This document shows positions 19,556 to 29,489 of a stretch of 37,255 bases of DNA, piece after piece; the first letter of the stretch is position 1, and the number at the start of each line of letters is the position of its first letter. The notes under the pieces were generated by a model, which was not told the origin of the DNA, did not search any database, and saw only the letters and a list, made by a program, of their open reading frames with translations. The stretch spans positions 1-37,255 of the forward strand of contig CBFFRP010000304.1 of NCBI GenBank assembly GCA_965644295.1, in the 5' to 3' direction. This stretch comes from Paraphysomonas bandaiensis (lineage: Eukaryota > Chrysophyceae). Both the position numbers and the translations under genes were made by a program.

Positions 19556-20901
19556 TCACTTTGGGACATGAGCTACTGCAAGTCTGCTGAGATTCACTGA
19601 CGAAAAAAGTGTCAGATCAATGAAGCATTACAAAAGTCTGTGATACGTACTTGAGTTTAAGGTAGCAAACTTTTCCTCCTCTTGCTCGTCAAATTGAGTA
19701 AGTCCGTTATGATTTTGTTCTTCTTTTTGTTGCTGTGGTGAATGGTGGTATTGTTGCTCTGCTGCAGGTGGAGGAAGGTCTGCAAACATAATACTGGTAA
19801 GGAACGAAACACATTGTGACACAAATGCAGTACCTAGCGGTGGCGGAATATCCAGAATTCCCACAGATCGCTTCCTCTTTGTCTTCCCGTTCAAATCACT
19901 TCTGGAGCCCCGTCGCCCGGTACCTACCCCTTCTTCGCCACTAACACTCCCTCGCCTGCTATCTCGACCTGTCCCTGTGGCACTTCCGGTGCTACTCACC
20001 GACTCTCGCCTGCCCACACGACTTGCCGACTTACGCCGTCGATACTGCCGTTCTTTCTGGCTTTCCCCATCGTCAACATCCCCTCCAACACTACTATCGC
20101 TATCGCACAAGGTATTCGAGTACAAGCCACGGCGAAGGCCGCGTTCAAAACTAGGGAGTGAGACGTAGTCACCAGAGAACATCTCCTTCCGACGGGCTGC
20201 ACAGGCCTTCCATACTGAACTAGAAAGACATGAGCTCCGAACCTGATTCTGTAGGCGAATCATCGGAGCGACAACACGAGGATGACGTGTGCAATAGTCG
20301 ACAAAAAATTGACGTGTGACACCTGTGTTTCCTAATTGTTTCTGCCGAAGAATGCGATCTTTCAGTCTGCACAAATAATCAAAAAGGTTGGTCATTCACA
20401 GGTGCAGTACATACTTCTCAAAAACAGGAGTCTTAGGGGAATTACCACCGCAGAGTGCCTTTATCATGATGTCGTATTCGTAGTAATCCAGTTTGCCATT
20501 ATGGTCAGAATCATAAAGTTCGAATAAGAAGGATGCTGTTATTAAACTATAAGCCTGTATGTGGACATACTAAAGCATAACTTACCAACATCAGAATCGT
20601 CTAATGTGCAGAAATACCACATAACAATCACCATATCTCTGAAATTAATATTTTCAGTTTTCATTCCTTTTAATAGAAGTAAAAAAGTTTTATGTAACAC
20701 CCCATCAGCCCTCTGACCACACTGAGATACTATCTTGTTAACAGAGATGAATGTTTCATGATGACGACATAGTTTCATATATAATGTATGTAGTTTATAT
20801 ATATATTGTTTGGTTAGTCCAAGTGTTTCAAACTCTGTTCTATATTCTATTATATGAGGGTGGGTTTGATATATGTTACGATGAGAGAGTGTACAACCCA
20901 T
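19556..20901 (-). CDS. EF-hand protein with N-terminal acylation motif
   Basis: Five exons by eye (20901-20586, 20535-20415, 20366-19834, 19779-19651, 19596-19556), with introns of 48-54 nt and consistent phase, give about 379 residues. The protein starts MGCTLS, a good N-myristoylation site at Gly2 with a palmitoylatable Cys3, so membrane attachment is likely. One canonical calcium-binding loop, DSDHNGKLDYYE, lies at about residues 114-125. Earlier helices look like EF-hands with lost loops. The C-terminal half is rich in Ser, Arg and Gly and then in Pro, Gln and Glu, and looks disordered. The layout recalls calcineurin B-like calcium sensors at the N-terminus only. If the last two introns are retained, the frame stays open to a stop at 19628. 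Confidence 0.8.
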
Positions 20902-22582
20902 TGAATAGATTGATAGAATGAGTTATTGATGATAGATAAAGGGCATTGATATGTGGATTATGAGGGTATGGTATGTCTTGTTCTTAATATGGTAGATGAG
21001 CGATGCATGAGTGAGTAGACAGTAACAGTTCTAGAGAACATATGAACAGTGTATAGGTACAGTGTAGTTAGACATGTCTACTCATATGAATATATTCGTA
21101 CTGATAGGGAATATGTTTGTATTGTCGTACTGTTGTACACTGTTGTGTACTCTACTACGTCGTATATGCTAGTATACTAGTATTACAAGTACTTCATGTC
21201 GTACTTCTGTATAAACATCGTACTTCTATATCGCACCATATGCAGCAGTATAGATGAACCTGATGATGATGATGTATAGCTATATGCAGTGCTGTATGTT
21301 AGCTATGAATCATCTCACATCCTCCATATCCATATCTATATATATCACATCATCTCATAGATATCCAACTCAACCATATGAAATCTTACTTTACACTCTT
21401 TCTATGATTTCAGATCATATCAGATGATAAGATGGACAGCAACACTACCCTCACACTATATATAACCCACATATCCATCTGAATATGATCATATCAAACC
21501 ACTCCTATACTCTACCACTCTTCTCTAGTATACTGTCTTAACCACTCTTATTATATCCTGATATATATACATTCATGTGTTGATAGCATCATGTACTGTA
21601 TATATCAGAAGTGTATTGAGGAGGCTCACTGATGTGCGCCCTGTAATTGATCTTGTGGATACGATAAGTTACGCGACCATGTATATATCCGAGTCATGCT
21701 CAAATATTCACCCCTTTACTCAGAGAGTGTGGGTTACTAGATACAAGAAACACTTCTCTACAACAGATACAGCAATTGCCTTTTTTTGCTGTGTCACAGA
21801 CTAATTGAAGAGTATATAGTGGAGGTAGTTATGTTGCAGTGACTATCTTTATGGCGTGGATGTTTTCTTCTTTCACTACATCGGAGCGTTGTTTGGTGAA
21901 ACTAGAACCAATGAAACACGTGACATTTGGGAAATTCTGGATATTTCTCAGCACTCGTGGTGCGATTCTCCCACCGTCATCGCATGCCTTGAGGAGCCTT
22001 TACGTCATTATCGGAAAATTTAGGAGTCATAGTACAGGAACATTAGTACAAGTAAACCAGTTTGAAAGTGAGTGGCGAGAAATAAAAGAATATACCTACA
22101 GAAAGCGGAATGTGGTGAAGCAATATGGCGGATCTGACATCATGATGTGCATCTTTTGCCGGATATGTTTAGCTAATTTTCAGAATTGTATAGGACAAAA
22201 CACTGTAACATGTAATAAAAGATACTATATCAACTTTGAATGTTGTTGAGAGTGCTAATGGAGGCCTTGAAGGTGTTGGTTCAGGACCATTATATAGTAG
22301 AAATGGTTGAAACATTTCTGATAATATGGATACTAACCATCTACCTCGAATATTCTGAGGAGTGCTACCAACGTAAATAGATGTAGAACTCAAGTATACA
22401 TACTATACCCAGTCATTGTGTCAAATTCTTTTTGAGATGGTTTGAATAAGGAAGAATATCTTGCGTCTTTTAAAGATTGTGTTAAAAATTATTGTAGATG
22501 ATGTTCTCAAGAGCCCTACGGAACATGAAGCCGCAGTAAAAGCGATAAGCATTCTTTCGAAGGGCTACCTATTTGAATATAC
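20902..22582. other. Gene-poor region, weak open frames
   Basis: The first 600 nt are low-complexity AT-rich DNA with TA and GTAC-rich motifs. Plus-strand frames at 21577-21804 and 21839-22249 are open for 75 and 136 codons but contain no motif that could be recognised. They might be fragments of an old gene. No function is proposed. Confidence 0.35.
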
Positions 22583-22685
22583 ACTGCCCCATTCCGAGGG
22601 CGTAGCCATAATGTAGGCTGGCTGGTGCCCCACCTAAAACACCGAGTTATAGCACTGATTCTACTACCCACCCACCCGTGTACCA
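22583..22685 (+). mobile_element. LTR fragment related to the solo LTR at 10902
   Basis: This segment matches the reverse complement of about 10902-11001 with roughly 90 percent identity by eye, including the end CCCACCCACCCGTGTACCA. The other half of the element is missing or diverged beyond 22583. Confidence 0.75.
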
Positions 22686-24356
22686 ACTTAGCTGACCACA
22701 TAGATCACGTGCAGATTCTGTTGTCCCCCAACCTGTGTTAACCTTTGCTGAGATTACGCGGAATTTCTCATTACTATGCATGACTTTTATATATGTAATT
22801 CGCGCAGATTCTAGTAGGACCATGTGTACCTTCCCATCATTACCAAACAAAGATTACGCGGGGATTCTCGTGACCATGCATGACTTAGTATAGGTCTAGT
22901 GTGACATTGGCTACCCCCCCTCCCTCCCCTAGAATGAGCGGGGTTTCTCGTAGTCTTATGTCTCATATAGGCTATGCAAGTATAGTGTAGATCTAGCTAG
23001 AGTTTTCTTGAAGCCGACACACAAAGAATCTATATAAATAATCTATACGTTACTTAGCTTAGTCAACACTAACACTTCACTAGGGTACGCTCTCAGAATG
23101 GGACCTACACTTTGTTCGGTCAGTTGTTCCCGAGTTTATGTGTGTAAGCTCTAACTATTTATAAAACATCTAAATTAGGACTGAATGAGAAGTCAGGGTG
23201 ATATACTGATACCTTCACTGCAGCTAAAATCTTACCGGTGTGAATCGTAGATATGAACAAGCAGCTTGTTGTCATTGTGGGCGCTGAAATCAATGATGTA
23301 AGTATATAGATTGTCATGACTTGTTAGTTGTTAGTAGTGCGTGGTAGGTGAGACAAATATATAGCAGAAAGGGTGAATTCAGTTACTGATGCATGTTAAT
23401 GGTTACTTCGAACATAAGAAGGCTATATAGTCCGCTATCGATTTTTAAACGTAAGTGGAAAGCTCAATACTCCTAAGTCAACTTGTAGCTTTTCCCCACG
23501 ATGCAAAGTAGAGGTATATATCAATATAGAAAGTTTATAGAACTTAGGAGTTTGCTGTAGTGTTGTTGTGGTTTACAGGCATAATATATGGCTATATGTA
23601 TGATGTTTCTATTGAATCAACAACAGACCAAGAAACATATTCTTTGAAGCATTCTGAATGTCAACGAGCGTCATACAAGCAGAGGTAATGATACACTATA
23701 TGTCTTGTTCGTCTTTGATTATACAGTATATATATATATGATCTGTGTGCGATATACAGTGACGTATAGTGGCATCAAATAGTGGCAGCTTGTGTACCTA
23801 GCTCGACTAATGTAATTCAATATGAACACCAATCAGTTTGAGGAATGAATATCCACATATCATATAACAGTCGTGTTACATATCATGTATATATATATAT
23901 ATATATACATACACAGTCCTCTGAGACATACAGTCAGAGTATGTGCTTACCAATCGAGTACATGAAATACCACTCACTCGATATACCAGATACCAGATAC
24001 AATAATGGGACATCTAAAAAGTCCAGCTTTGGCCAATTCCAAAATTTTCCATTTCTTCATCAAAAACACGACTTTTCTACCATAATATCATGAAATTTTC
24101 ATTTTCCATATGTTTTTCTACCTTAATTCCATATGTTTCCCTCAACCAAACTAATATTCAGTGTATATATCCCTTCAAGATTATAGATTCGGATTCCCAG
24201 TTTCTAGATTCGACCGTCTATCACCCATTTCTTATCCTTATTTTTCTATATATTAACCCATCAGGTTCCGGATTTCGGCCCATATGTTAGAGAGCCACTT
24301 CCATCAAAGAACTTCATTATTATCAATCATCTTCCATATATATTCATAATATTAAC
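22686..24356. other. Gene-poor region upstream of the SPT-repeat gene
   Basis: The region contains three short direct repeats (22752-22970), a 10-bp inverted repeat (23469-23478 with 23542-23551), and a (TA)n tract near 23887-23906. A short frame beginning at ATG 23253 reaches a GTAAGT donor-like site after 15 codons, but no further exon could be supported. Confidence 0.4.
22752..22970 (+). repeat. Three imperfect direct repeats of about 35 bp
   Basis: Copies begin at 22752 and 22852 (GATTACGCGG, followed by TTCTC and CATGACTT), exactly 100 nt apart. A more diverged copy starts at 22936 with GAGCGGGGTTTCTCG. They lie just beyond the LTR fragment and could be part of the same element or a set of binding sites. 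Confidence 0.5.
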
Positions 24357-26564
24357 ATGAACAATCGTCTATATCTTAAGATTCTATTATCTATATATCT
24401 ATCATGTATTGATGCATGGTTTGATAATCATAGAGATTCATCACTATTACAATATTCAGTAACATCTTCTAATGATTGTAAGGATCATCTTATCACATCT
24501 ATTGATCGATATGCTGAATCAGATATATCATGGGGGGATGCTATGTATTTCTTATATTCCTATGATGAAATCAATGAGATTACTACACTAATGGGTACAG
24601 GAACGAAAACATCGATGGGAACAGACACAGAGATGTGGTGCATAGCTCCAGGGCACTATATAGTGTATCTTGGAGAGAGTTCCATCACTGACATTTATTC
24701 ATACTCTATTAAGATATGTGGAACTACTCCAGTTGATGCAGGTAGCTTTATTGTCTTCAGAATCAGCAGTGATGGCGATTGCAATGTTGTTCTTGGCAAC
24801 AAGCTCATCGGTGCAGGCAACAGCCAATCATACAGCACTAATAAATTTGACTTAAGTTCGGTTTCTGATTTTTCATATGACTACAACTCTGCTTCGTTTT
24901 CTATGGACTTTTCTGACATTGACTTTTCGAGTACATTTTCTGGAGATTTTTCATTTTCCAATGACTTCTCCCTGTCAGGCGACTTTTCAATGTCTGATTT
25001 CTCCGGGTCTATAGGTATCACTGCAAGTCCAACTATTTTTCCTTCAGTATCTCCCACTGTTGAGCCTTCTAGTTCGCCTACGTCTTCTCCCACTGTTGAG
25101 CCTTCTAGTTCGCCTACGTCTTCTCCCACTGTTGAGCCTTCTAGTTCGCCTACGTCTTCTCCCACTGTTGAGCCTTCTAGTTCGCCTACATCTTCTCCCA
25201 CTTTTGCACCTTCTGACTCCCCAACTGTATCACCGACCATTCCTGGAGAAACCAACTCTCCAACGCAGATGCCAACTCGTAGCCCAACAACGGAGCCTAC
25301 AAGCAGCCCCACATTTATTCCCACTTCTAACCCTACCTCTATATACGACACACTGGAGCCTTCAAATCGCACCTCCACGTGCTATAGTGATTGCTCATAT
25401 CCCGGTATGACTGTTGATCCCGCCGACTGGGGAAGCACAGAATATTGCCAGTTCTATGCCTCCACGGCCTGCACCGAAGATACAGTTGGTGCATACGCCT
25501 GTGTTCCAGATTGTCTCAATGATTGCTCTGATGTATTTTGCGACTCAATGAGCACACTGGTGTACGCCTGCGACCCTGACTCTTCTGCCACTTACTCTAA
25601 CAAGACTGTGCTTGAGACTGAGTGTCTTGATGCCTATGCAGAGGGTGCTGAGACTGAGACCCTCCTTGAGTTTGACTCTGAGAGCACTTTTGATGATGTA
25701 AGTGCGGCGGAGATGCGAAACAGTACGGAAGCACAAAATGCAGCGTTATCGGCAATGTCTCTGGCAATGTCGGGCGTACCAGTCTCTCAGATCACAATTA
25801 AGGATATCAAAGACGAGGAATCCAATAGGCGCTTATTTCGACGCTTTCTTCAAACTTCTGGAGCTATAGTGACATTTGGCATCGTCGCCAAGCTCGAGCA
25901 ACTCGGCTACAAGAGCACTGAGGGTGCGGCCGCATATACTTCGTTGACCAATCAAATTTCTCAGTCTGTTTCTAGCGGGGCGTTTCAACAGAATCTGAAA
26001 GCTGCAGGTCAGACAGCTGGTGTAACTACTTTTCAAAATGCTAAGGTGAACAAATCCCCGGTGTACACGGATCCTGTGGTGGTGGCTGTTGTTACTGTTA
26101 AACCTACAAGCTTTCCGACCCCCGCACCTTCCGTTGTTCCAACCCCGGTACCTACCAACGTGCCCAAGAAAAATTCTGATAATGACGACATCGCGCTATC
26201 GGAATCCGAAATATCTGGTGTTGTGGTGGGGTCTGTCATTGGATTCTGTTTACTGCTCGGGGTAGTTTACTTGTGCTGGGACAAGAAGCGCCTCGGAGAT
26301 ATGGAGGAGCAATTCCGTCAACATAATTTTCTTACTCGAATGCGTTCTCGTTCTGCAGGTTCGCAACAGCTGCGCTCTGAAGGCCCCACTGTCGCATCAT
26401 TTGACTCTATCGATAAGGCTTACAAGTCTAGGGATGACCACCAAGGTATGGATATTGAAATGGAGGCAAAACGTCAGAGCGATCTGGAGGAGAGGAGAAT
26501 ATCAGAGGTGGGCGGAGACGATGATGTTCGTGCTGCTATAAAGGCAAGGGGATCTGATGTTTAG
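24357..26564 (+). CDS. Type I membrane protein with SPT repeats
   Basis: A single-exon protein of 735 residues. A signal peptide lies at about residues 1-20. An ectodomain is followed by a Phe/Ser/Asp-rich stretch (about 170-218) built of DFS-like units, then by Ser-Pro-Thr repeats (about 223-325), a Cys-rich segment (about 341-405) and a conserved-looking juxtamembrane region with the basic site RRLFRRF near 489 that may be a SEA-like module. One transmembrane helix, GVVVGSVIGFCLLLGVVYLCW, lies near 621-642, followed by a charged cytoplasmic tail of about 90 residues. SPT repeats of this kind are common on stramenopile surface proteins and are probably O-glycosylated stalks. The function is unknown, with adhesion or wall contact likely by analogy. 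No introns were found. Confidence 0.85.
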   Translation: MNNRLYLKILLSIYLSCIDAWFDNHRDSSLLQYSVTSSNDCKDHLITSIDRYAESDISWGDAMYFLYSYDEINEITTLMGTGTKTSMGTDTEMWCIAPGHYIVYLGESSITDIYSYSIKICGTTPVDAGSFIVFRISSDGDCNVVLGNKLIGAGNSQSYSTNKFDLSSVSDFSYDYNSASFSMDFSDIDFSSTFSGDFSFSNDFSLSGDFSMSDFSGSIGITASPTIFPSVSPTVEPSSSPTSSPTVEPSSSPTSSPTVEPSSSPTSSPTVEPSSSPTSSPTFAPSDSPTVSPTIPGETNSPTQMPTRSPTTEPTSSPTFIPTSNPTSIYDTLEPSNRTSTCYSDCSYPGMTVDPADWGSTEYCQFYASTACTEDTVGAYACVPDCLNDCSDVFCDSMSTLVYACDPDSSATYSNKTVLETECLDAYAEGAETETLLEFDSESTFDDVSAAEMRNSTEAQNAALSAMSLAMSGVPVSQITIKDIKDEESNRRLFRRFLQTSGAIVTFGIVAKLEQLGYKSTEGAAAYTSLTNQISQSVSSGAFQQNLKAAGQTAGVTTFQNAKVNKSPVYTDPVVVAVVTVKPTSFPTPAPSVVPTPVPTNVPKKNSDNDDIALSESEISGVVVGSVIGFCLLLGVVYLCWDKKRLGDMEEQFRQHNFLTRMRSRSAGSQQLRSEGPTVASFDSIDKAYKSRDDHQGMDIEMEAKRQSDLEERRISEVGGDDDVRAAIKARGSDV
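25055..25198 (+). repeat. 36-bp tandem repeat, four copies, inside the SPT gene
   Basis: Copies start at 25055, 25091, 25127 and 25163 and are nearly identical. Each encodes a 12-residue unit of the type TVEPSSSPTSSP. The low divergence indicates recent expansion or gene conversion. Confidence 0.95.
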
Positions 26565-28104
26565 ACGTTTTGTTATCTTAATTGGTGGAGTGCAGCAACA
26601 ACCTAACCAGAGTACGTTCACTATAATTATACTTTGTAGTTCTGTTTTCAGTAGATTATAAAAGTTGTTATATTTCTTGAAATTTTGCTCTGATGTTCCT
26701 TCTTACAATAATATTGCATGCTACGGATTATATATTTTAGTAGTCTACACAGAGTTATAAATCATTTAAGGAAGCTAAGTCATTCGAATAAAACATTTAT
26801 TTGACGCAAAGTACAGCGCTCTAGTTTGAAGTTTGAGCAAGTTTAAAACCATGGATGCTTTGAAGGCGTGAAAATAAAAGACTACATAGGATCTTTCTCA
26901 TTAGATTAAAAAGATGTTCCCTGATTAGAAATCAAACGAAAATCAAATTGTTTCAAATCAATGACATCTAGTTATGGGAATTACATTTGTACTAGATTGC
27001 TCAATACAATAATTTTCCAAATTCAAGAATAGCTACAACAATAGTACCCCGTCATTGAAAGGGTGCCGAGGAAATAGCAACTGTGCGAGGTATTGAAATT
27101 TACATATGGACTATTGATCATATTTCAGACAATTAAGATCGTTAAAGAGAAGTTAAAGTTATTCAATACTAGATAGATTATGTTATTATAATTGTATACA
27201 CAATTGTGTTGTCACGTAAAACTCATCAACAACATGATAATATAATTTGTTTATGTCATCCACTGATCAAATTCCGTATCTTGTACAGTCGTGGTACAAT
27301 ACTTCAGTTTCACAGTTATAGCTCTATAGTATGTTTGACTATGTACGTATTGCAGTTTCTCACATTGTATTCACCGTATTCTATAAAACTATCTTAGAAA
27401 GACATAGATATTCCAACGCTAACGTGCGTATTCCAACATTACATATGAATGTGATGACGAAAGTACGAAATTGTAGTCGCACGGGATTTTTCTTGTCGTT
27501 TCTGTCATCATCACCACAACAATGCTCATCACGCTTACCCTCTCCTAATGCAACAGACTCGAATGCTGTGCGTATGAAATTCAGGTCAAAAAGCACTTGT
27601 TTAGAGACAAAATGGCAAAATGGGGATTTTCAATACTTTCTTAAATAGCGTGTCGTTAATAATGCTGATGAAGTCTTTTGAAACGGCCCAATAATATCAT
27701 TGCATATATTCATATCACTAATCAGTGTCTATTTGGTCCACAAATCAATATCTGCAATTTAATATATCGCTCCTTACACCTGGAATGTGTATCTACTTAG
27801 GTATTAATGACAGTTCAGTTCCAGGCAATTATAATGGCCCATTATTTAACACCAATTCCTAAGTAGATAACACCACCCACAATAGATAGTGTGGCACTCC
27901 CTTTATTATACTATATAATCGCATTCGTTAGTTCACTCAATTATTAAGCAATATTGTAGGAACACATTTCTTCAGAAACAAATAAAACTCTTTGGATGAA
28001 AATAACGATGTGACAGAACACAATTTAAGGCATATAAGTCAATGACGTGATTTTCTATGACGTATGCATACTCAATGAGCTCGTGTACCAACTTCGTTAA
28101 TACT
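26565..28104. other. Intergenic region
   Basis: No gene was recognised between the SPT-repeat protein (+) and the Cys-rich protein (-). The region holds the diverged repeat segments described for 18937-19320 and an inverted repeat at 27790-27869. The plus-strand frame at 27331-27648 shows no motif. Confidence 0.45.
27790..27869. repeat. Inverted repeat with 16-nt arms
   Basis: TATCTACTTAGGTATT at 27790-27805 pairs with AATTCCTAAGTAGATA at 27854-27869 at 15 of 16 positions, with a 48-nt spacer. It could be a small hairpin RNA, a miniature transposable element or a chance structure. Confidence 0.55.
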
Positions 28105-28731
28105 TTACTTGGATCCCGTAGCTGCCATACCGCTTGCAGGAGCAGTTGTGCCCATGGCCTGTTGAGCAGCTTGTACAAAGGCCTCAGGGTCCTCGGGCTG
28201 AGGCATAAAGGAAATGTAGAACTTCGGGTTACCAGTGATAGGACCGCAGCATCCAAAGCAGTTATCACATGCAGAAACGCGGTTTCTGCAGCAGCAGCAT
28301 GGGAAGGGGAAGTTCTCAAAAGGCATAACCACAGCTCTCTTATCACTGCAGCACTGCGAGAAGCAAATCAAGCATCCCAAATCAGTAATTTCAAACTTGG
28401 GTTGATCAGTTGGAACACAGATACCATCACTGTCTCTTGTAGGACAGCATCCGAATGTCTTAAATGGAGCCCTGTCAAAGTAGCGGACACCAGTATTGTC
28501 AATCGGAAGACAGACACCACAACAAGGAGATAAAGTGAAGTTACTTTCAATAGAGTTCTGACGTACGTAAAGATATGACCTTTCTCTGTCGTAGAATGAG
28601 AAACCAGCGCATAAAAAGACAGCTGCTTTCATACAGCAATCCAAGTCACGTATCTCAGCATCATAGACAACAAGATTATTTGCTGTATTCCATGCAGTAG
28701 CACCGTGATGAGGTGATTTGCGATCTCCCAT
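28105..28731 (-). CDS. Cysteine-rich protein of unknown function
   Basis: A single-exon protein of 208 residues. It has no signal peptide and no clear membrane helix. Cysteines are concentrated in clusters: CCGVC, FGCCPT, CLICFSQCC, and a dense PCCCCRN to NCFGCCGP block at about 145-166. The segments SYLYVRQNSIESN and VRYFDRAPFKTFGCC look like conserved-protein sequence rather than low complexity. The Cys clusters could bind metal or be lipid-modified. The C-terminus is Ala, Pro and Gly-rich. I do not recognise the family, and PLAC8-type proteins were considered but the spacing does not fit. Confidence 0.75.
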   Translation of the reverse strand: MGDRKSPHHGATAWNTANNLVVYDAEIRDLDCCMKAAVFLCAGFSFYDRERSYLYVRQNSIESNFTLSPCCGVCLPIDNTGVRYFDRAPFKTFGCCPTRDSDGICVPTDQPKFEITDLGCLICFSQCCSDKRAVVMPFENFPFPCCCCRNRVSACDNCFGCCGPITGNPKFYISFMPQPEDPEAFVQAAQQAMGTTAPASGMAATGSK

Positions 28732-29489
28732 GATAATATGTTATGTAATGTGTGTCGGATTGAATGCAGACGGTTGATATTGTGGATATGTTGATGGATG
28801 GATGCACTGATGATATGATACGCTAGTATGCTAGTATGCTATGCAGAGTATCTTGCAAACCAACAAAAACATGTGAAAGCGTATCTTCAGGGGGTGCAAA
28901 GATTTGAAGAATCTTGAAGAGACACACCAATAGAATATTCTTTCATGTTATTTAATTGAAAATATAGGAAATATACCTAAAAAATATATAAAAAAGGGGG
29001 ATTTTAGAATTGATGGAATGAAGAGAGGCACCAATGGAATGTTCTTTCATGTTATTTAATTGAAAATACAAAATATGCCTAAAAAATATGAAAAGATGGG
29101 ATTCCAACTGTAAAATCCTGAAGAGACAACCCATATGGTGAAAAAGGAGATTGTGCTGTTGAAAGATTCAAGATTATGTAGAATCTTGAATAGTCCGATA
29201 CTTTTTTCAGTTTAATATAAGATGTGATTGAAGAAAGTAAAAATAAAGCAATATGGTTGGTTGATAAAGGAAAGTCAGTCAAAGTTAGGTCCAAGGAAAG
29301 TGAGCGGACCGTAAGTGAATATGAGTTTAATAATATGAATAGTGAGATTCTTATATATACATATGAGTGTATAGTCAAACACTCATTACACTGTACACTA
29401 GATATGTATATCTCCCTCATCTCATCTATTCTCTCCTTCTATTGACACATATTCAATACTCTCCTTGATCTGGAGACTATACTCTTCTC
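28732..29489. other. Intergenic region with a duplicated segment
   Basis: The region is between the divergent Cys-rich gene (-) and the histidine kinase gene (+). It holds the imperfect tandem duplication at about 28913-29120. A short plus frame at 29224-29445 has no motif. Confidence 0.45.
28913..29120 (+). repeat. Imperfect tandem duplication of about 105 bp
   Basis: GAAGAGACACACCAATAGAA followed by TTCTTTCATGTTATTTAATTG (28917 onward) recurs with few changes about 105 nt later. A third start of the unit, GAAGAGACAACCCA, is seen near 29112. Confidence 0.75.

Noticed and set aside
21577-22249. Two plus-strand frames of 75 and 136 codons as genes
   Set aside because: No motif, no good start context and no neighbouring exon with consistent phase could be found. 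They are mentioned only in the gap description.
23253-23300. Possible first exon starting MNKQLVVIVGAEIND followed by GTAAGT
   Set aside because: No second exon in phase with recognisable coding sequence was found downstream.
24881-25378. Minus-strand open frame of 165 codons with Gly-Glu-Val repeats
   Set aside because: It is the exact antisense of the SPT repeat region, and the repeats alone keep it open. The plus-strand protein has a signal peptide and transmembrane helix.
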